DNA from: Leptospira idonii
GTDB taxonomy: Bacteria; Spirochaetota; Leptospiria; Leptospirales; Leptospiraceae
NCBI RefSeq assembly: GCF_004770995.1
Contig: NZ_RQHW01000042.1
Location: 1-64,000, forward strand
Direction of reading: 5' to 3'
Length of the DNA: 64,000 nt
Position 1 is the stretch's first letter, and every line of letters begins with the position of its first letter. Positions 36,525 through 46,339 of the stretch are shown here, one piece after another. Position numbers and translations under genes: made by a program. Below the pieces are notes generated by a model. It was not told where the DNA came from. It worked only from the letters and a program-made list of their open reading frames with translations, and did no database searches.

Positions 36525-38638
36525 AATTCAATCTGGGCATTTCTCTTTTGTTGTCCGCTTTCTTCATTTGCGGATGCCAAAAAGAGGACGATGTAAAAGC
36601 GGTTCGAGGTTTATTCGATCTTGCCGGAACTGGTTTTTCTTATGAAAAACGTTCGTTAGATGGTGAGTGGGAATTTTATTGGAATAATCTTGCGGACTTT
36701 GCTGCCATTGATGCAACCTCCGATGATAAAAAGGTTTATGTAAAGGTTCCTAGTTCCTGGAATTCCTTACTTCCCGAAGCGAAATCAGGGCAAGGATACG
36801 CTACGTATCGTTTGAAACTGCGTCTTCCTCATTACGGAATCAGATATTATTTCCGCCTTCCTCCCCAAACAAGCGCATACGAGATGTATATCAATCGCAA
36901 GAAGGTGTCCGGATCGGGAAAGGTGGGAGCTCGCCCGGATGAGTCCGAAGCCAAATATCAAATTCAATACGCTTCCTTTATTCCCAATTCTTACGATTCC
37001 GAAATCATCATTGCGGTCAGCAATTATCATCATGCAAGAGGCGGATTTAGAAAATCCATAGAGTTCGGTTCCAAAGGAAAGATCCAGGGACAGTCTTTGA
37101 TGTTCTCTGCGGGAGAAGTTTTTGTTTTCGGAGCCCTTCTTTCGATGGGTCTTTACCAGCTAACAGTATTTTTGCTGAGAAGAGAGGAAAAAAGTTCTTT
37201 TTTCTTTTCCATATTTTGTTTTTTAACGGGAACGAGACTTCTTGTCCTGGATAATTATTACATCATGTATATTTTCCCCAATTTCTCTTGGGATTTGATG
37301 CAAAGAATCGATTATATTTCCGCTCCTTTGCTTGTTGCCGTCTATATCACTTATGTAAGAACTCTATATCCTCTCAAAACGGATGTTTCGGATTGGATGG
37401 TTTCTTCTTCTTGGATCTCCTCAGGACTTTTCTCCTTATTCGTTCTATTAACACCTGCTACTATTTTTACGAAAACGAATCTGCTCAGTCAAACTTTCAT
37501 CCTTTTTTATAGTGTATGTATTTTCTACTCCATTACCAAAATATATATCCAAAAAAGGAAAGACAGTCGTTTGATTTTTTACGGTTCGATCTTTCTTTGT
37601 GTAGGATCTCTTCACGATCTTTTTACAGGTAATTATTGGTTCAAATCTCATCCTGTTATGGGATTCTTTCTATTCTTCTTTTTTCTGGTGCAAGGGATTC
37701 TTCTTTCCAGACGGAATGCACGGATTTACTCCTCTATGGAAAAAATGACTGAGGAACTGATAGAGATCAATAAAAGATTGGAACGATCCAATGTCGCCTA
37801 TTCGAAGTTTGTTCCTTTGAAATTTTTGGAATCTTTAGGTAAGTCGAAAAACATAGATATGAAACGAGGGGATTACATCGTTAAAAATATGACTGTGTTA
37901 TCCTCCGATATCCGGGATTTTACCGCTATTTCCGAATCTCTCAGCCCTCAGGATAACTTTCTTTTTTTGAACGACTACTTGAGCCGTGTCGGTCCCATCA
38001 TTCGATCCAAAGACGGTTTCATCGAAAAGTATATCGGAGATGCGATCCTTGCCTTTTTTGAAAAGGGACCGGACGATGCGGTGATTGCCGCAGTAGAACT
38101 GCATAAGGCGATTGCATTCTGGAACCAAAATCGAAAAGAAGACAGATTCCCAAAAATCAATATAGGCGTGGGAATCCATTTCGGTGAATTGATGTTAGGT
38201 GTGATTGGAGAAGAGGATCGTATCGAAAGCGCTGTTCTTTCCGATACGGCGGGAATCGCAAACACGTTGGAGTCTATGACTAAAAAATACGGTGCGAAAA
38301 TTATACTCAGTCTTGATGCTCTTCTGGAAACGAAAGAACCTGATCATTATCCGCACCGTATTCTTGATTTCGTAAAAGTTCCTGCAAAAAAGAAGTTAGT
38401 CGGTATTGCAGAGATATTAATCCAAGGTTTGGAAGAATCTTTCGACGCGAAGATCCAAACCAAAGACCGCTTTGAAAAAGGTGTTCATGATTTTTGGGAT
38501 GGAAATTTCGAAGTCGCATTAGACGAATTCAATTATGTATTAGCTACAAACTCTTCCGATATCGCTGCGAAATTATACAAAGAAAAAGCAATCTCATACA
38601 TTCAGAATGGAACTCCTCCCGGTTGGGAGAAAATATAG
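36512..38638 (+). CDS. 7TMR-DISM receptor cyclase, C1-like half-site (Thr/Asn/Arg lost)
   Basis: This is a 708-residue paralogue of the preceding protein with the same layout (lipobox FICGC, jelly-roll, seven helices, catalytic domain ~458-650). Both metal aspartates (D466, D510) and K506 are kept, but the purine-selecting Thr is Ala574, the transition-state Asn is Gly581 and the Arg is Thr585. Alone it should not cyclise ATP; with the 34392 product it would supply the metal half of one complete site. The start is TTG 36512, with a GGGGTGG ribosome site, inside the preceding gene. Confidence 0.85.
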   Translation: MGKIKFNLGISLLLSAFFICGCQKEDDVKAVRGLFDLAGTGFSYEKRSLDGEWEFYWNNLADFAAIDATSDDKKVYVKVPSSWNSLLPEAKSGQGYATYRLKLRLPHYGIRYYFRLPPQTSAYEMYINRKKVSGSGKVGARPDESEAKYQIQYASFIPNSYDSEIIIAVSNYHHARGGFRKSIEFGSKGKIQGQSLMFSAGEVFVFGALLSMGLYQLTVFLLRREEKSSFFFSIFCFLTGTRLLVLDNYYIMYIFPNFSWDLMQRIDYISAPLLVAVYITYVRTLYPLKTDVSDWMVSSSWISSGLFSLFVLLTPATIFTKTNLLSQTFILFYSVCIFYSITKIYIQKRKDSRLIFYGSIFLCVGSLHDLFTGNYWFKSHPVMGFFLFFFFLVQGILLSRRNARIYSSMEKMTEELIEINKRLERSNVAYSKFVPLKFLESLGKSKNIDMKRGDYIVKNMTVLSSDIRDFTAISESLSPQDNFLFLNDYLSRVGPIIRSKDGFIEKYIGDAILAFFEKGPDDAVIAAVELHKAIAFWNQNRKEDRFPKINIGVGIHFGELMLGVIGEEDRIESAVLSDTAGIANTLESMTKKYGAKIILSLDALLETKEPDHYPHRILDFVKVPAKKKLVGIAEILIQGLEESFDAKIQTKDRFEKGVHDFWDGNFEVALDEFNYVLATNSSDIAAKLYKEKAISYIQNGTPPGWEKI

Positions 38639-38681
38639 TTAATAATTATTTAACTGATAAAACGCCTGCTATCTAAATCAT

Positions 38682-38699
38682 GGTAAAAGAGATTTTACC
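38682..38699 (+). promoter_or_regulatory. Short hairpin before the chemotaxis receptor gene
   Basis: GGTAAAA and TTTTACC pair perfectly around a GAGA loop just before the GGAG ribosome site at 38706. It lacks a T-run, so it may be a 5' stem affecting translation or mRNA stability rather than a terminator. Confidence 0.35.
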
Positions 38700-38719
38700 G
38701 TTGTTTGGAGTGTGTAGTC

Positions 38720-40255
38720 ATGGATGAGGATTCTGCTTTTCACAAAAGATTAGAACAAGAAATCAAAGAGAGAAGTTTAAATGCGGATCGTTGGTTTCTG
38801 ATCGCCTTTTTTATCCATATCCCTGTTTCTATACTGTTTTCCTTACCTTACGGCACTTATATCCCCACTTTAATTTCCGGTCTCTTCGCCTTTTCCCTAG
38901 GATTCCTTTCTTATCTTCTGTTTAGAGGCCAAAGAAAGTTAAGGATCATCAATGGATGTTTGATCATGTTGTGGTCTGCGATTTTAATCCAAGCACAGTT
39001 AGGGCGGATTGAAATGCATTTTCATGTGTTCAGTGGACTTGCACTTTTATTGATCTATGAGGATTGGCTCGTATTTTTAAGCGGGGGGCTCTTCATTGCA
39101 GTTCATCATGCTTTATTCAATTATTTTCAGCAGATAGAGTTGTCCGTGGCAGGTTATCCGATCGAAGTTTTTAATTACGGATGCGGATGGGATATCGTAG
39201 GGATTCATGCTTTTTTCGTGATCGTGGAATGTTTGGCGTTAGGGTATCTTGCGATTGTTTTTCATAAACGTTTGGAGTCGCAAATTCTCAGTTTGACGAA
39301 ATCAGAAGAAATTTCCGATCATTTGAGAACCTTGATCGGAGAAGCGAAACAAAAATCAGAAGATTTTCAATCCGTCTATCAAATACTGATTCGTTCTTCC
39401 GAGGAATGGGCGGAAAAAAATTCGATTCAAAACAATTCCTTGAATGCAATTGCAGCAAGCATTCAGGAAAACTCTTCTCAATCCGATAGAATTCTTTCTA
39501 TGGGAAAGGGGCAGAGCGAAGCCACTCACGATTTATTGTCGATTTCCAATCTTTTTGTAAACCGCCTCAATCAATTTCGTAATGTCGCCAAACAAGCGAG
39601 AGGGAATATGTTGTCAGCAATTTCTCAGGCGGATTACAGTGAAAAAGGAATCGATGCATTGGTAGCTTCCTTTCACGGCTTAAACTTATACAGCCAGGAT
39701 ATGGATCGTTTTTTGAAAGTGATCAAAGACATCGCCGAAAGAGTCAATTTGCTTGCGTTAAATGCTGCGATCGAGGCTGCAAGAGCGGGAGATGCAGGAC
39801 AAGGATTCAGTGTCGTCGCACAGGAAGTATCTAAACTTGCAGATTCCACCAAGGCCGCTTTGAAAGAGATAGGTAATATTGTTGCTGCCATGATCGCAGA
39901 GATTCAGAAAAGCGAAGAGAAGTCCAAGGAGATTTCCAAAATCAACGGAGATTTTACCGGTATGGTAAAGTTAGCCGGTCATTCTTTGGAATCGGTGGAA
40001 AGAACCTTAACCGATGCGGAATCCGATCAGAAACAATTTCAGGATCAGATATTGAAAGTGGCTGAGAACAGTGATGTAGTCGTGGTTTCTGCGGAAGAAC
40101 AGCATTCTATCGTTTCGCAGATTAACAACGAATTGTTGGAGTTGAAGATCTCAGTTGCGGAATCGAACCAACTGGCCGAAAAAATCACTTCGATCGTAAA
40201 CGATACGGATAAAGGTTTTAAGGAATTGAATCAAATCGTTCATGAAATTGTCTAA
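38720..40255 (+). CDS. Methyl-accepting chemotaxis protein with polytopic N-terminus
   Basis: This is a protein of about 511 residues. The first ~195 residues hold about six membrane helices with the histidine-rich stretch [10 protein letters not shown] and [10 protein letters not shown], a known integral-membrane sensor type that may bind a metal or heme-like ligand. A coiled-coil methylation region follows, and the signalling hairpin reads [19 protein letters not shown]. It would signal to CheA/CheW. The frame begins at TTG 38705 but ATG 38720 has GGAG nine bases upstream. It overlaps the Sco-like gene by 14 bases. Confidence 0.85.
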   Translation: MDEDSAFHKRLEQEIKERSLNADRWFLIAFFIHIPVSILFSLPYGTYIPTLISGLFAFSLGFLSYLLFRGQRKLRIINGCLIMLWSAILIQAQLGRIEMHFHVFSGLALLLIYEDWLVFLSGGLFIAVHHALFNYFQQIELSVAGYPIEVFNYGCGWDIVGIHAFFVIVECLALGYLAIVFHKRLESQILSLTKSEEISDHLRTLIGEAKQKSEDFQSVYQILIRSSEEWAEKNSIQNNSLNAIAASIQENSSQSDRILSMGKGQSEATHDLLSISNLFVNRLNQFRNVAKQARGNMLSAISQADYSEKGIDALVASFHGLNLYSQDMDRFLKVIKDIAERVNLLALNAAIEAARAGDAGQGFSVVAQEVSKLADSTKAALKEIGNIVAAMIAEIQKSEEKSKEISKINGDFTGMVKLAGHSLESVERTLTDAESDQKQFQDQILKVAENSDVVVVSAEEQHSIVSQINNELLELKISVAESNQLAEKITSIVNDTDKGFKELNQIVHEIV

Positions 40256-40802
40256 TCTCTCTCAAAATTCGATTTTTGCCGTCATTCTTTTGTTATGTGT
40301 CGGAGTGCTGTTCTCTTTTTCCTTTGTTCTCGAGAAAGGCGGATCCTACCTTCCCTTTCGAAAGGAAATTCGATTCTCGGATGGGAGGGAAGCTGGAAAC
40401 GGGAAGATTGTTCGAATTCTGCCGGAAGATCCTCACGACACTTTGGTTTTTTCCGGATTTTTGGATTGTCCTACCGTTTGCGCCACTTCTCTTCCTTGGC
40501 TGGAGAAATTGGGGGAAGCCGCAGATTCTAATTCTCTCCGACTGGTATTTTTGGATCTTTCCGGGGATTTTGGAGACGAGAAAGAGGAAATCCACCGGAT
40601 GAGGTTCCCTCATGTGGTGAGAATTGTGGTACCTCCGTCAAACCAACGAGAAATCCTCTCTCAATTAGGACTCGACCGCTTCGAAAAGAGCCATCATTCC
40701 GCCCGCCTTTTCATCCATGAAAGAAAATCGGACAAAATCACCTGGCAAAATCGGGTAGGAGAGAAGTTTTACAAAGATTGGTCCAACCGGCACAGAAATT
40801 GA
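40242..40802 (+). CDS. SCO1/SenC-like thioredoxin-fold protein
   Basis: This is a 186-residue protein with one N-terminal membrane helix (~12-32) and a periplasmic thioredoxin-like domain. The metal/redox cysteines are in DCPTVCATS (CxxxC), and a downstream His in the ARLFIH region context (KSHHSARLF) matches the third Sco ligand. Sco proteins deliver copper to cytochrome oxidase or reduce its thiols. Its ATG lies inside the end of the chemotaxis receptor gene, so the two are translationally coupled, a pairing I do not recognise. Confidence 0.75.
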   Translation: MKLSNLSQNSIFAVILLLCVGVLFSFSFVLEKGGSYLPFRKEIRFSDGREAGNGKIVRILPEDPHDTLVFSGFLDCPTVCATSLPWLEKLGEAADSNSLRLVFLDLSGDFGDEKEEIHRMRFPHVVRIVVPPSNQREILSQLGLDRFEKSHHSARLFIHERKSDKITWQNRVGEKFYKDWSNRHRN

Positions 40803-40871
40803 CATATTTTTTTGAAAAAGTTCTTGTCGAGCTTCTGTAAATGAACGAGAGTCATTATTACGGAGCCGATT

Positions 40872-42353
40872 ATGACACAAGCCACTCTCTCTCAAACCAG
40901 TACTGCCGGATCTTCCATCGTACCGGAAAATGTTAAAAGTTTTACTCCTTCCGATATCAGCCGTATTTTCCCCGCTCAAAAAACCAAAGCTTTAGAACTT
41001 CGTTTGTCCACTGCGAAGGAACGGATTACCAAACTAAAAAAACTGAAAGCGACCATCTTCAAATACCAAGATGAAATTCAAAAAGCCCTTTATTCCGATT
41101 TTCAAAAATCAGCAAGAGAGGTCGACATCTCCGAAATCCTTCCTTCTATCGCAGAGATCAATGATTCGATCCGCCATTTGAAGCATTGGATGCGTCCGGT
41201 CAACGTTAGCACTCCTCAGACGCTCATCGGTTCTACAAGTAAAATCGTTTATGAGCCGAAAGGAGTTTGTTTGATCATCGCTCCTTGGAACTATCCGTTT
41301 CATCTGGCGATTGCACCTTTGGCGGCTGCGATTTCTGCGGGTAACACTGTGATGTTGAAGCCGTCTGAGTTCACTCCTAAGACAGCGACCGTATTGAAAG
41401 TGATGTTATCCGAGATTTTTTCCGAGAATGAAGTTGCAGTATTCGAAGGGGATGTTTCCGTTTCCACCGCTCTTTTAGAGCAACCTTTCGATCATATCTT
41501 TTTTACAGGATCCACTCCTGTCGGTAAGATAGTAATGGCCGCTGCGGCGAAGAACCTAACAACAGTTACTTTGGAGTTGGGCGGTAAGTCGCCTACAGTT
41601 GTGGCGGAAGATGCCGATTTGAAACTCACTGCAGAAAGAGTGATGTGGGGGAAATTTTTAAATGCAGGACAAACTTGCGTCGCTCCCGATTATCTCCTGC
41701 TTCCTAAATCGAAAGTAGATGCATTTGTAGGATATGCAAAAGAGGCGACTGAAAAATTCTTCAATGCGAAGGAAGATGGTTTCGCCGAGAATCGTGATTT
41801 TTGCCGCATCATCAATAACAAAAACTTCGGAAGAGTTTCTTCTTATATAGAAGATGCCGTTCAAAAAGGAGCCAAGGTGGCTTACGGCGGTAAGGTGAAT
41901 GGCAATGAGAATTTCATCGCTCCTACAGTGTTAGTGGATGTTCCTTTGCATGCTAGAATTATGGAAGATGAGATTTTCGGACCGTTGCTTCCTATCGTCA
42001 CTTACGATTCTCTGGATGAAGCGATCGGAATCATCAATTCCAAGCCGAAGCCTTTGGCATTGTACATTTTTACGGATCGTTCCAAAACGGCGAAATACAT
42101 TCTGAAACGAACCAGCTCCGGAGGAGCTGTTGTGAACGATGTGATTTTACATTTGGTAAACTCCAATCTTCCTTTCGGAGGAGTGAATCATTCCGGTCAT
42201 GGAAGTTATCATGGTCTGTTCGGATTCAAAGCTTTCTCTCACGAAAGATCCGTTTTACAAACTCCTAAACTATCGATCGTGAAGATGATGTATCCTCCAT
42301 ACACAGGTTTTGTGAAGTTCATCGTAGATTTCACTACTAAGTGGTTCGTATAA
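40872..42353 (+). CDS. NAD(P)-dependent aldehyde dehydrogenase
   Basis: This is a 493-residue class 3-like aldehyde dehydrogenase. The cofactor region [20 protein letters not shown], the general base Glu in TLELGGKSP and the catalytic Cys in [11 protein letters not shown] are all intact. The C-terminus TKWFV is hydrophobic, as in membrane-associated long-chain fatty aldehyde dehydrogenases, so it may oxidise fatty aldehydes at the membrane. It follows the Sco-like gene by 69 bases and probably has its own promoter there; a TTGACA-like hexamer overlaps the Sco stop but no matching -10 is clear. Confidence 0.9.
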   Translation: MTQATLSQTSTAGSSIVPENVKSFTPSDISRIFPAQKTKALELRLSTAKERITKLKKLKATIFKYQDEIQKALYSDFQKSAREVDISEILPSIAEINDSIRHLKHWMRPVNVSTPQTLIGSTSKIVYEPKGVCLIIAPWNYPFHLAIAPLAAAISAGNTVMLKPSEFTPKTATVLKVMLSEIFSENEVAVFEGDVSVSTALLEQPFDHIFFTGSTPVGKIVMAAAAKNLTTVTLELGGKSPTVVAEDADLKLTAERVMWGKFLNAGQTCVAPDYLLLPKSKVDAFVGYAKEATEKFFNAKEDGFAENRDFCRIINNKNFGRVSSYIEDAVQKGAKVAYGGKVNGNENFIAPTVLVDVPLHARIMEDEIFGPLLPIVTYDSLDEAIGIINSKPKPLALYIFTDRSKTAKYILKRTSSGGAVVNDVILHLVNSNLPFGGVNHSGHGSYHGLFGFKAFSHERSVLQTPKLSIVKMMYPPYTGFVKFIVDFTTKWFV

Positions 42354-42481
42354 GTCGGGAGCGAGCGATTTCAAGTTCTATTGAATTTTAGAATTAGAAT
42401 TGTTCTTAGGAGAAATATAATTTCCTAATATACGAAATTGAAACGACTCTAACTACCTGTCGTGGGAAGCTGGTTTCAGGT

Positions 42482-43576
42482 ATGGAAACCAGCACTCCCG
42501 CTTACTTAGAAGAACTAAGGAATACCTGGAAGAGCCAACCTTTCTCTTTAGGTATTCCCATCATTGATCTGCAGCATATATGGCTCGTTCATATCATCAT
42601 CAAACTAGAAGTAGTTTTATCCGATTTGAACCGTCCTGCATTTTCCAAAGATATCAAAGTTTCTTTCAGTGAGGCATTGGACTATGTATCCGAACACTTT
42701 GCCCTTGAAGAAAATATTTTAGAACATTTCAATTATCCCGATCTAGAGGAACATGTCAAAGGGCATCGACTTTTCGTAGAAAGGTTGATCGAAAAATTTC
42801 ACGGTTCCGAAAATTCTGAAGTCGCCGCATTAGGATTGCTTCAAATTCTGAAGAAGTGGTTGTTTCAACATATTTTGCACGATGATCGTGCTTATTCTGA
42901 TTACTTCAACCAGCAATCTGTCAATTTAAGGGACTATTGCAACGAACTACTGCAATCCGGTCAGTTTCCAATTTCTAAGGCGCAGTTTCTTTTGTACCAA
43001 AACATTCAGTCTTCTTTGGATGAAGATACGTCTTTGCGTCCAACCGAAACAAAAGATGTAGTTCATGATATACGAAACATTTGGAAGACATATAATCTTG
43101 TAACTCATATTCCTATCATCGATCTACAACATATCTGGCTATTGAAGATGGTAGTAGAATTGGATCGGGCTTTAAAGTCGGGAGAGCAGGAGTCGGAAGT
43201 GTTTCAGAGAACGGTCAATATGGCCATCGAATACACTCAGGTTCACTTTACTTTGGAAGAAAAGATTATGAGATACTTTCGTTTTGTGGATGTGGTCTCT
43301 CATATGTCTCAGCACAAACGATTTGTAGAGTTCGTGAAACTGCGTTATGAAGAGTTTAAGAACGGTGATTCAAGTGCGGCTCAACATCTTGTTCAAGATT
43401 TGAAAAATTGGCTTCTATCCCATATCGCCTTCGAGGATAAAAAGATCGGATTCAGTTTCCAGAATCGAATCCGAGAGATTCTGGAATTTACCAAAAAACT
43501 TCATGCGCGAGGGGAGACGGAAATCACCCCCGACCAGCAGGCTTTATACAAAGCGGTGATCCAGGAAGAGAGTTGA
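42482..43576 (+). CDS. Tandem double-hemerythrin protein
   Basis: This is a 364-residue protein made of two bacteriohemerythrin domains (residues ~10-165 and ~195-350). Each carries the full di-iron ligand set: IIDLQH, HFxLEE, HxxxH and a final HxxxxD (QHILHDD and SHIAFED). It therefore probably binds oxygen at two separate di-iron sites in the cytosol, for storage, sensing or delivery. No signalling domain is attached, but it lies in a region rich in receptors. Two domains in one chain suggest internal duplication; the halves have diverged well beyond recent duplication. Confidence 0.88.
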   Translation: METSTPAYLEELRNTWKSQPFSLGIPIIDLQHIWLVHIIIKLEVVLSDLNRPAFSKDIKVSFSEALDYVSEHFALEENILEHFNYPDLEEHVKGHRLFVERLIEKFHGSENSEVAALGLLQILKKWLFQHILHDDRAYSDYFNQQSVNLRDYCNELLQSGQFPISKAQFLLYQNIQSSLDEDTSLRPTETKDVVHDIRNIWKTYNLVTHIPIIDLQHIWLLKMVVELDRALKSGEQESEVFQRTVNMAIEYTQVHFTLEEKIMRYFRFVDVVSHMSQHKRFVEFVKLRYEEFKNGDSSAAQHLVQDLKNWLLSHIAFEDKKIGFSFQNRIREILEFTKKLHARGETEITPDQQALYKAVIQEES

Positions 43577-43666
43577 GTGCGGGCGGGGGGACCTAGGGTA
43601 GGGCCCTGATTCGAGATCTTTTTCATTTGCCATCTGGTTTTTTCCGAAAAAACCTGTCATACATCT

Positions 43667-45130
43667 ATGGAATATGAAGTAATTATCGGACTTGAGGTCC
43701 ACGTTCAGCTCAATACGGTTTCTAAGATCTTTTCAACGGCAACCAACGAATTCGGAGGTTCCCCTAATACTCATATTTCCACACTTTGTGTCGCACTTCC
43801 TGGCACCTTACCAGTATTAAATGAAGTGGTTCTGGAGAAAGCGGTCCGAGCAGGATTGGCATTAGGATGTGATATTACGAAATTCACTAAGTTCGATAGA
43901 AAAAATTATTTTTATCCTGATCTTCCCAAAGGATATCAAATTTCTCAGTTTGATAAACCTTATGCTACGAAGGGTGGTCTTCATGTGAAATGGAAAGGCC
44001 AAGAGACCGAAAAATTCATACCACTCACTCGTATTCATATGGAAGAGGATGCAGGCAAACTCATTCACTCCCACGATCCGTCTGTGAATCGTTCTTATGT
44101 AGATTACAACCGTGCAGGAACCCCCTTGATCGAGATCGTTTCCGAACCGGACATCCGATCTTCGGAAGAGGCGTATGCTTATTTGAATGAGTTGAAAACA
44201 ATCTTGCGTTATGTGCAGGTATCCGACTGCAATATGGAAGAAGGATCTCTGCGATGTGATGCGAACGTATCCATCCGCCCGAAGGGCGAAGCAGGATTTA
44301 GAACCAGAGTGGAAATCAAAAACCTCAACTCGTTCAAAGCCGTCAAACAAGCGATTGATTATGAAGTTGAATGGCAGAAGGATATGTATTCACGCGGTGA
44401 AAAATTTCACCAGATGACTAAACTTTGGGATGCCGCTCTTTTGAAGACGATTCCTATGCGATCTAAAGAGATGAGCCACGATTATCGTTATTTCCCAGAG
44501 CCGGATCTTCCTGCATTGGTGATTACGGATGAGTACATAGATGATATTCGTCGTCATCTACCCGAACTACCTAGGGCAAAAAAAGAAAGATATATTAAAG
44601 AATTGGGACTTCCCGAATATGATGCAGAAGTATTAACTAGCGAACGAGAGATAGCTGAGTATTTTGAGAAAGCACTCGTTTATTCTAAAGATGCAAAAAA
44701 AACATCTAACTGGGTTAAGGATGAAGTATTAGGAATCGTGAATAAAGAAAATATTTCCATTCATGACTTTACGGTAGGCCCGGAGCGCATCGGTCAGTTA
44801 GTCGCATTGATCAATAGCGGAGATATTTCAGGAAAAATTGCTAAGACAGTATTTGAGGATATGCTGACTTCTACAGATGCTCCAGAAGCAATTGTGAATG
44901 AGAAAGGTTTAAAAGTAGTTCGAGATGATAAAGCGATTGAAGAGATCATTGTAAGAGTCATTGCTTCTCAGCCTGAATCGGTAGAAGCTTGGAACAACGG
45001 AAAAGATCGAGCACTCGGAGCGATTGTTGGTGCTGTAATGAAAGAAACTAAAGGTAAGGCTGATCCAAAATTGGTGAATGAATTGATTTTAGCAAAGTTA
45101 GGTCCTTTAGGAGAAAAGAAAAAAGCTTAA
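43667..45130 (+). CDS. gatB: Asp/Glu-tRNA amidotransferase subunit B
   Basis: This is a 487-residue GatB, the kinase/tRNA-binding subunit of GatCAB that converts misacylated Glu-tRNA(Gln) or Asp-tRNA(Asn). Signature stretches are [15 protein letters not shown] at the start, [47 protein letters not shown] and [13 protein letters not shown], followed by the YqeY-like helical tail. gatA and gatC are not adjacent here. No good ribosome site is visible before ATG 43667, but the N-terminus is exactly that of the family. Confidence 0.96.
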   Translation: MEYEVIIGLEVHVQLNTVSKIFSTATNEFGGSPNTHISTLCVALPGTLPVLNEVVLEKAVRAGLALGCDITKFTKFDRKNYFYPDLPKGYQISQFDKPYATKGGLHVKWKGQETEKFIPLTRIHMEEDAGKLIHSHDPSVNRSYVDYNRAGTPLIEIVSEPDIRSSEEAYAYLNELKTILRYVQVSDCNMEEGSLRCDANVSIRPKGEAGFRTRVEIKNLNSFKAVKQAIDYEVEWQKDMYSRGEKFHQMTKLWDAALLKTIPMRSKEMSHDYRYFPEPDLPALVITDEYIDDIRRHLPELPRAKKERYIKELGLPEYDAEVLTSEREIAEYFEKALVYSKDAKKTSNWVKDEVLGIVNKENISIHDFTVGPERIGQLVALINSGDISGKIAKTVFEDMLTSTDAPEAIVNEKGLKVVRDDKAIEEIIVRVIASQPESVEAWNNGKDRALGAIVGAVMKETKGKADPKLVNELILAKLGPLGEKKKA

Positions 45131-45212
45131 ATCGAGTCCTCCTCCTTCTTGTCTTGAAATTTGGAACCAATTCGAATCTTCAAAACCTCTTCTGTCATTG
45201 GAAGAGGTATGT

Positions 45213-45767
45213 ATGGAAACGGGAATTTCTAAACCCTGGTTGTTGGTTCGTAAAGAATGTTTAAGCGAATCCTCGGAAGAGTCTCTTTATTGTTTCGAAT
45301 ATGATGGTACTGTTTGTACATCTTTTTTGGTTCCAGATCAACATGTAACTGCCCTTTCCGTCTGGAAAGGGCAACGATATTATTTTTCCGCTAGAATCCG
45401 TAACCTATTGGAAGAATCCGCTCATCTTATTTATTATGGATCGATTTCTCAAAGGAGAACTAAGGTGACTCGATCTTATCAAAAAACTGGACTTTCATTG
45501 CGAAAAGTGAGTGGTCGAGTAGAATCCCAAGACTTAGTTGAAATGGATATGATGGCTCAGGCCCTTCAGGTTTCTAGAAGTAGATTACTTGTGCTGTTAT
45601 TAGAATGGGAGCAATTGGGCTGGCTTGGGTTGGTCCGTGAGTTGGGTCTTGCGAGAGGTACCACATCATACACGAGAAAGCTCATCTCCACCCAAACCCT
45701 CGATAAAACAACTCACCCAGATTCTGCTCGTCACATCATAAAAGTTGCTCTTTATTTTGATTCTTAG
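45213..45767 (+). CDS. DUF1564 family protein (Leptospira-specific)
   Basis: This is a protein of about 184 residues. The pattern YQKTGLSLRKVS...DLVEMDMMAQALQVSRSRLLVLLLEWEQLGW fits DUF1564, a family found in my knowledge only in Leptospira, often in many copies, with a helical core that may be ribbon-helix-helix-like. The function is unknown. The frame starts at TTG 45198, but ATG 45213 has GAAGAGG at the right distance. It carries one copy of AGGTACCACA near its 3' end. Its stop overlaps the convergent cobC stop by four bases. Confidence 0.7.
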   Translation: METGISKPWLLVRKECLSESSEESLYCFEYDGTVCTSFLVPDQHVTALSVWKGQRYYFSARIRNLLEESAHLIYYGSISQRRTKVTRSYQKTGLSLRKVSGRVESQDLVEMDMMAQALQVSRSRLLVLLLEWEQLGWLGLVRELGLARGTTSYTRKLISTQTLDKTTHPDSARHIIKVALYFDS

Positions 45768-46339
45768 TAACTGATTCTATGGACAGAACCGAAATCTACC
45801 TTTAATCGAAAGGCCTTTTCCAAACTGAGGCCCTTTCTTTTGCAAAGGATTGCTCGAATGGGGGCAGAGTGGGAAACAACCATAAGCCGTTGCTTTCCAA
45901 TCTTTGATAGTATATTTGCATTTTCAGAGAGCCACCATTCTTGTGCTAGTTGATCTATTCTCAAAGAAAGTTCGTGAAAGGATTCCCCTCCGGGCGCATT
46001 TTGATTTACAAAATCGGCCATCCAGGGCTCGGTTTCTTCCTTGGGAATGTCGTTCCACATTCGGCCTTCCCAGCTTCCGAAATCCAATTCCATCAATCGT
46101 TCGTCAGTTAGAGGAGGATCCAGATGAAAGTGGGAGGCGAGGGAATCTGCTAATGTTTTGGCTCTAGGTAGCGGGCTTGCTAGAATTATTTCTGGAGTAG
46201 CATAACCTTGATCCATCAATTGTTGGAGAACCAAATCTCTAGTGACCTCTACAGGTTCTTTTAAGGGAAGATCCAATCTTCCGTAACATAAACCTTTCGG
46301 CGCAATTGTTTCCGGATGGCGAACTAAATAGATATCCAT
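45764..46339 (-). CDS. cobC: Histidine phosphatase, probable alpha-ribazole phosphatase
   Basis: This is a histidine phosphatase superfamily protein of about 191 residues. The catalytic RH motif appears as YLVRHPET at the N-terminus and the second His as VVSHSAPIRAILC near the end; FGSWEGR and LPLKEP also match. In B12 synthesis CobC removes the phosphate from alpha-ribazole phosphate. The frame extends to 46423, but ATG 46339 puts the RH motif at the usual position; ATG 46354 is an alternative. It overlaps the 3' end of cobS, with cobT before that, supporting the B12 role. Confidence 0.85.
   Translation of the reverse strand: MDIYLVRHPETIAPKGLCYGRLDLPLKEPVEVTRDLVLQQLMDQGYATPEIILASPLPRAKTLADSLASHFHLDPPLTDERLMELDFGSWEGRMWNDIPKEETEPWMADFVNQNAPGGESFHELSLRIDQLAQEWWLSENANILSKIGKQRLMVVSHSAPIRAILCKRKGLSLEKAFRLKVDFGSVHRISY

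Noticed and set aside
42406..42428. Hairpin TTAGG...CCTAA before the hemerythrin gene
   Set aside because: It is AT-rich with a bulge and no T-run; likely chance.
43577..43666. G-rich stretch before gatB as a tRNA or structured RNA
   Set aside because: No cloverleaf or stable pairing could be drawn.
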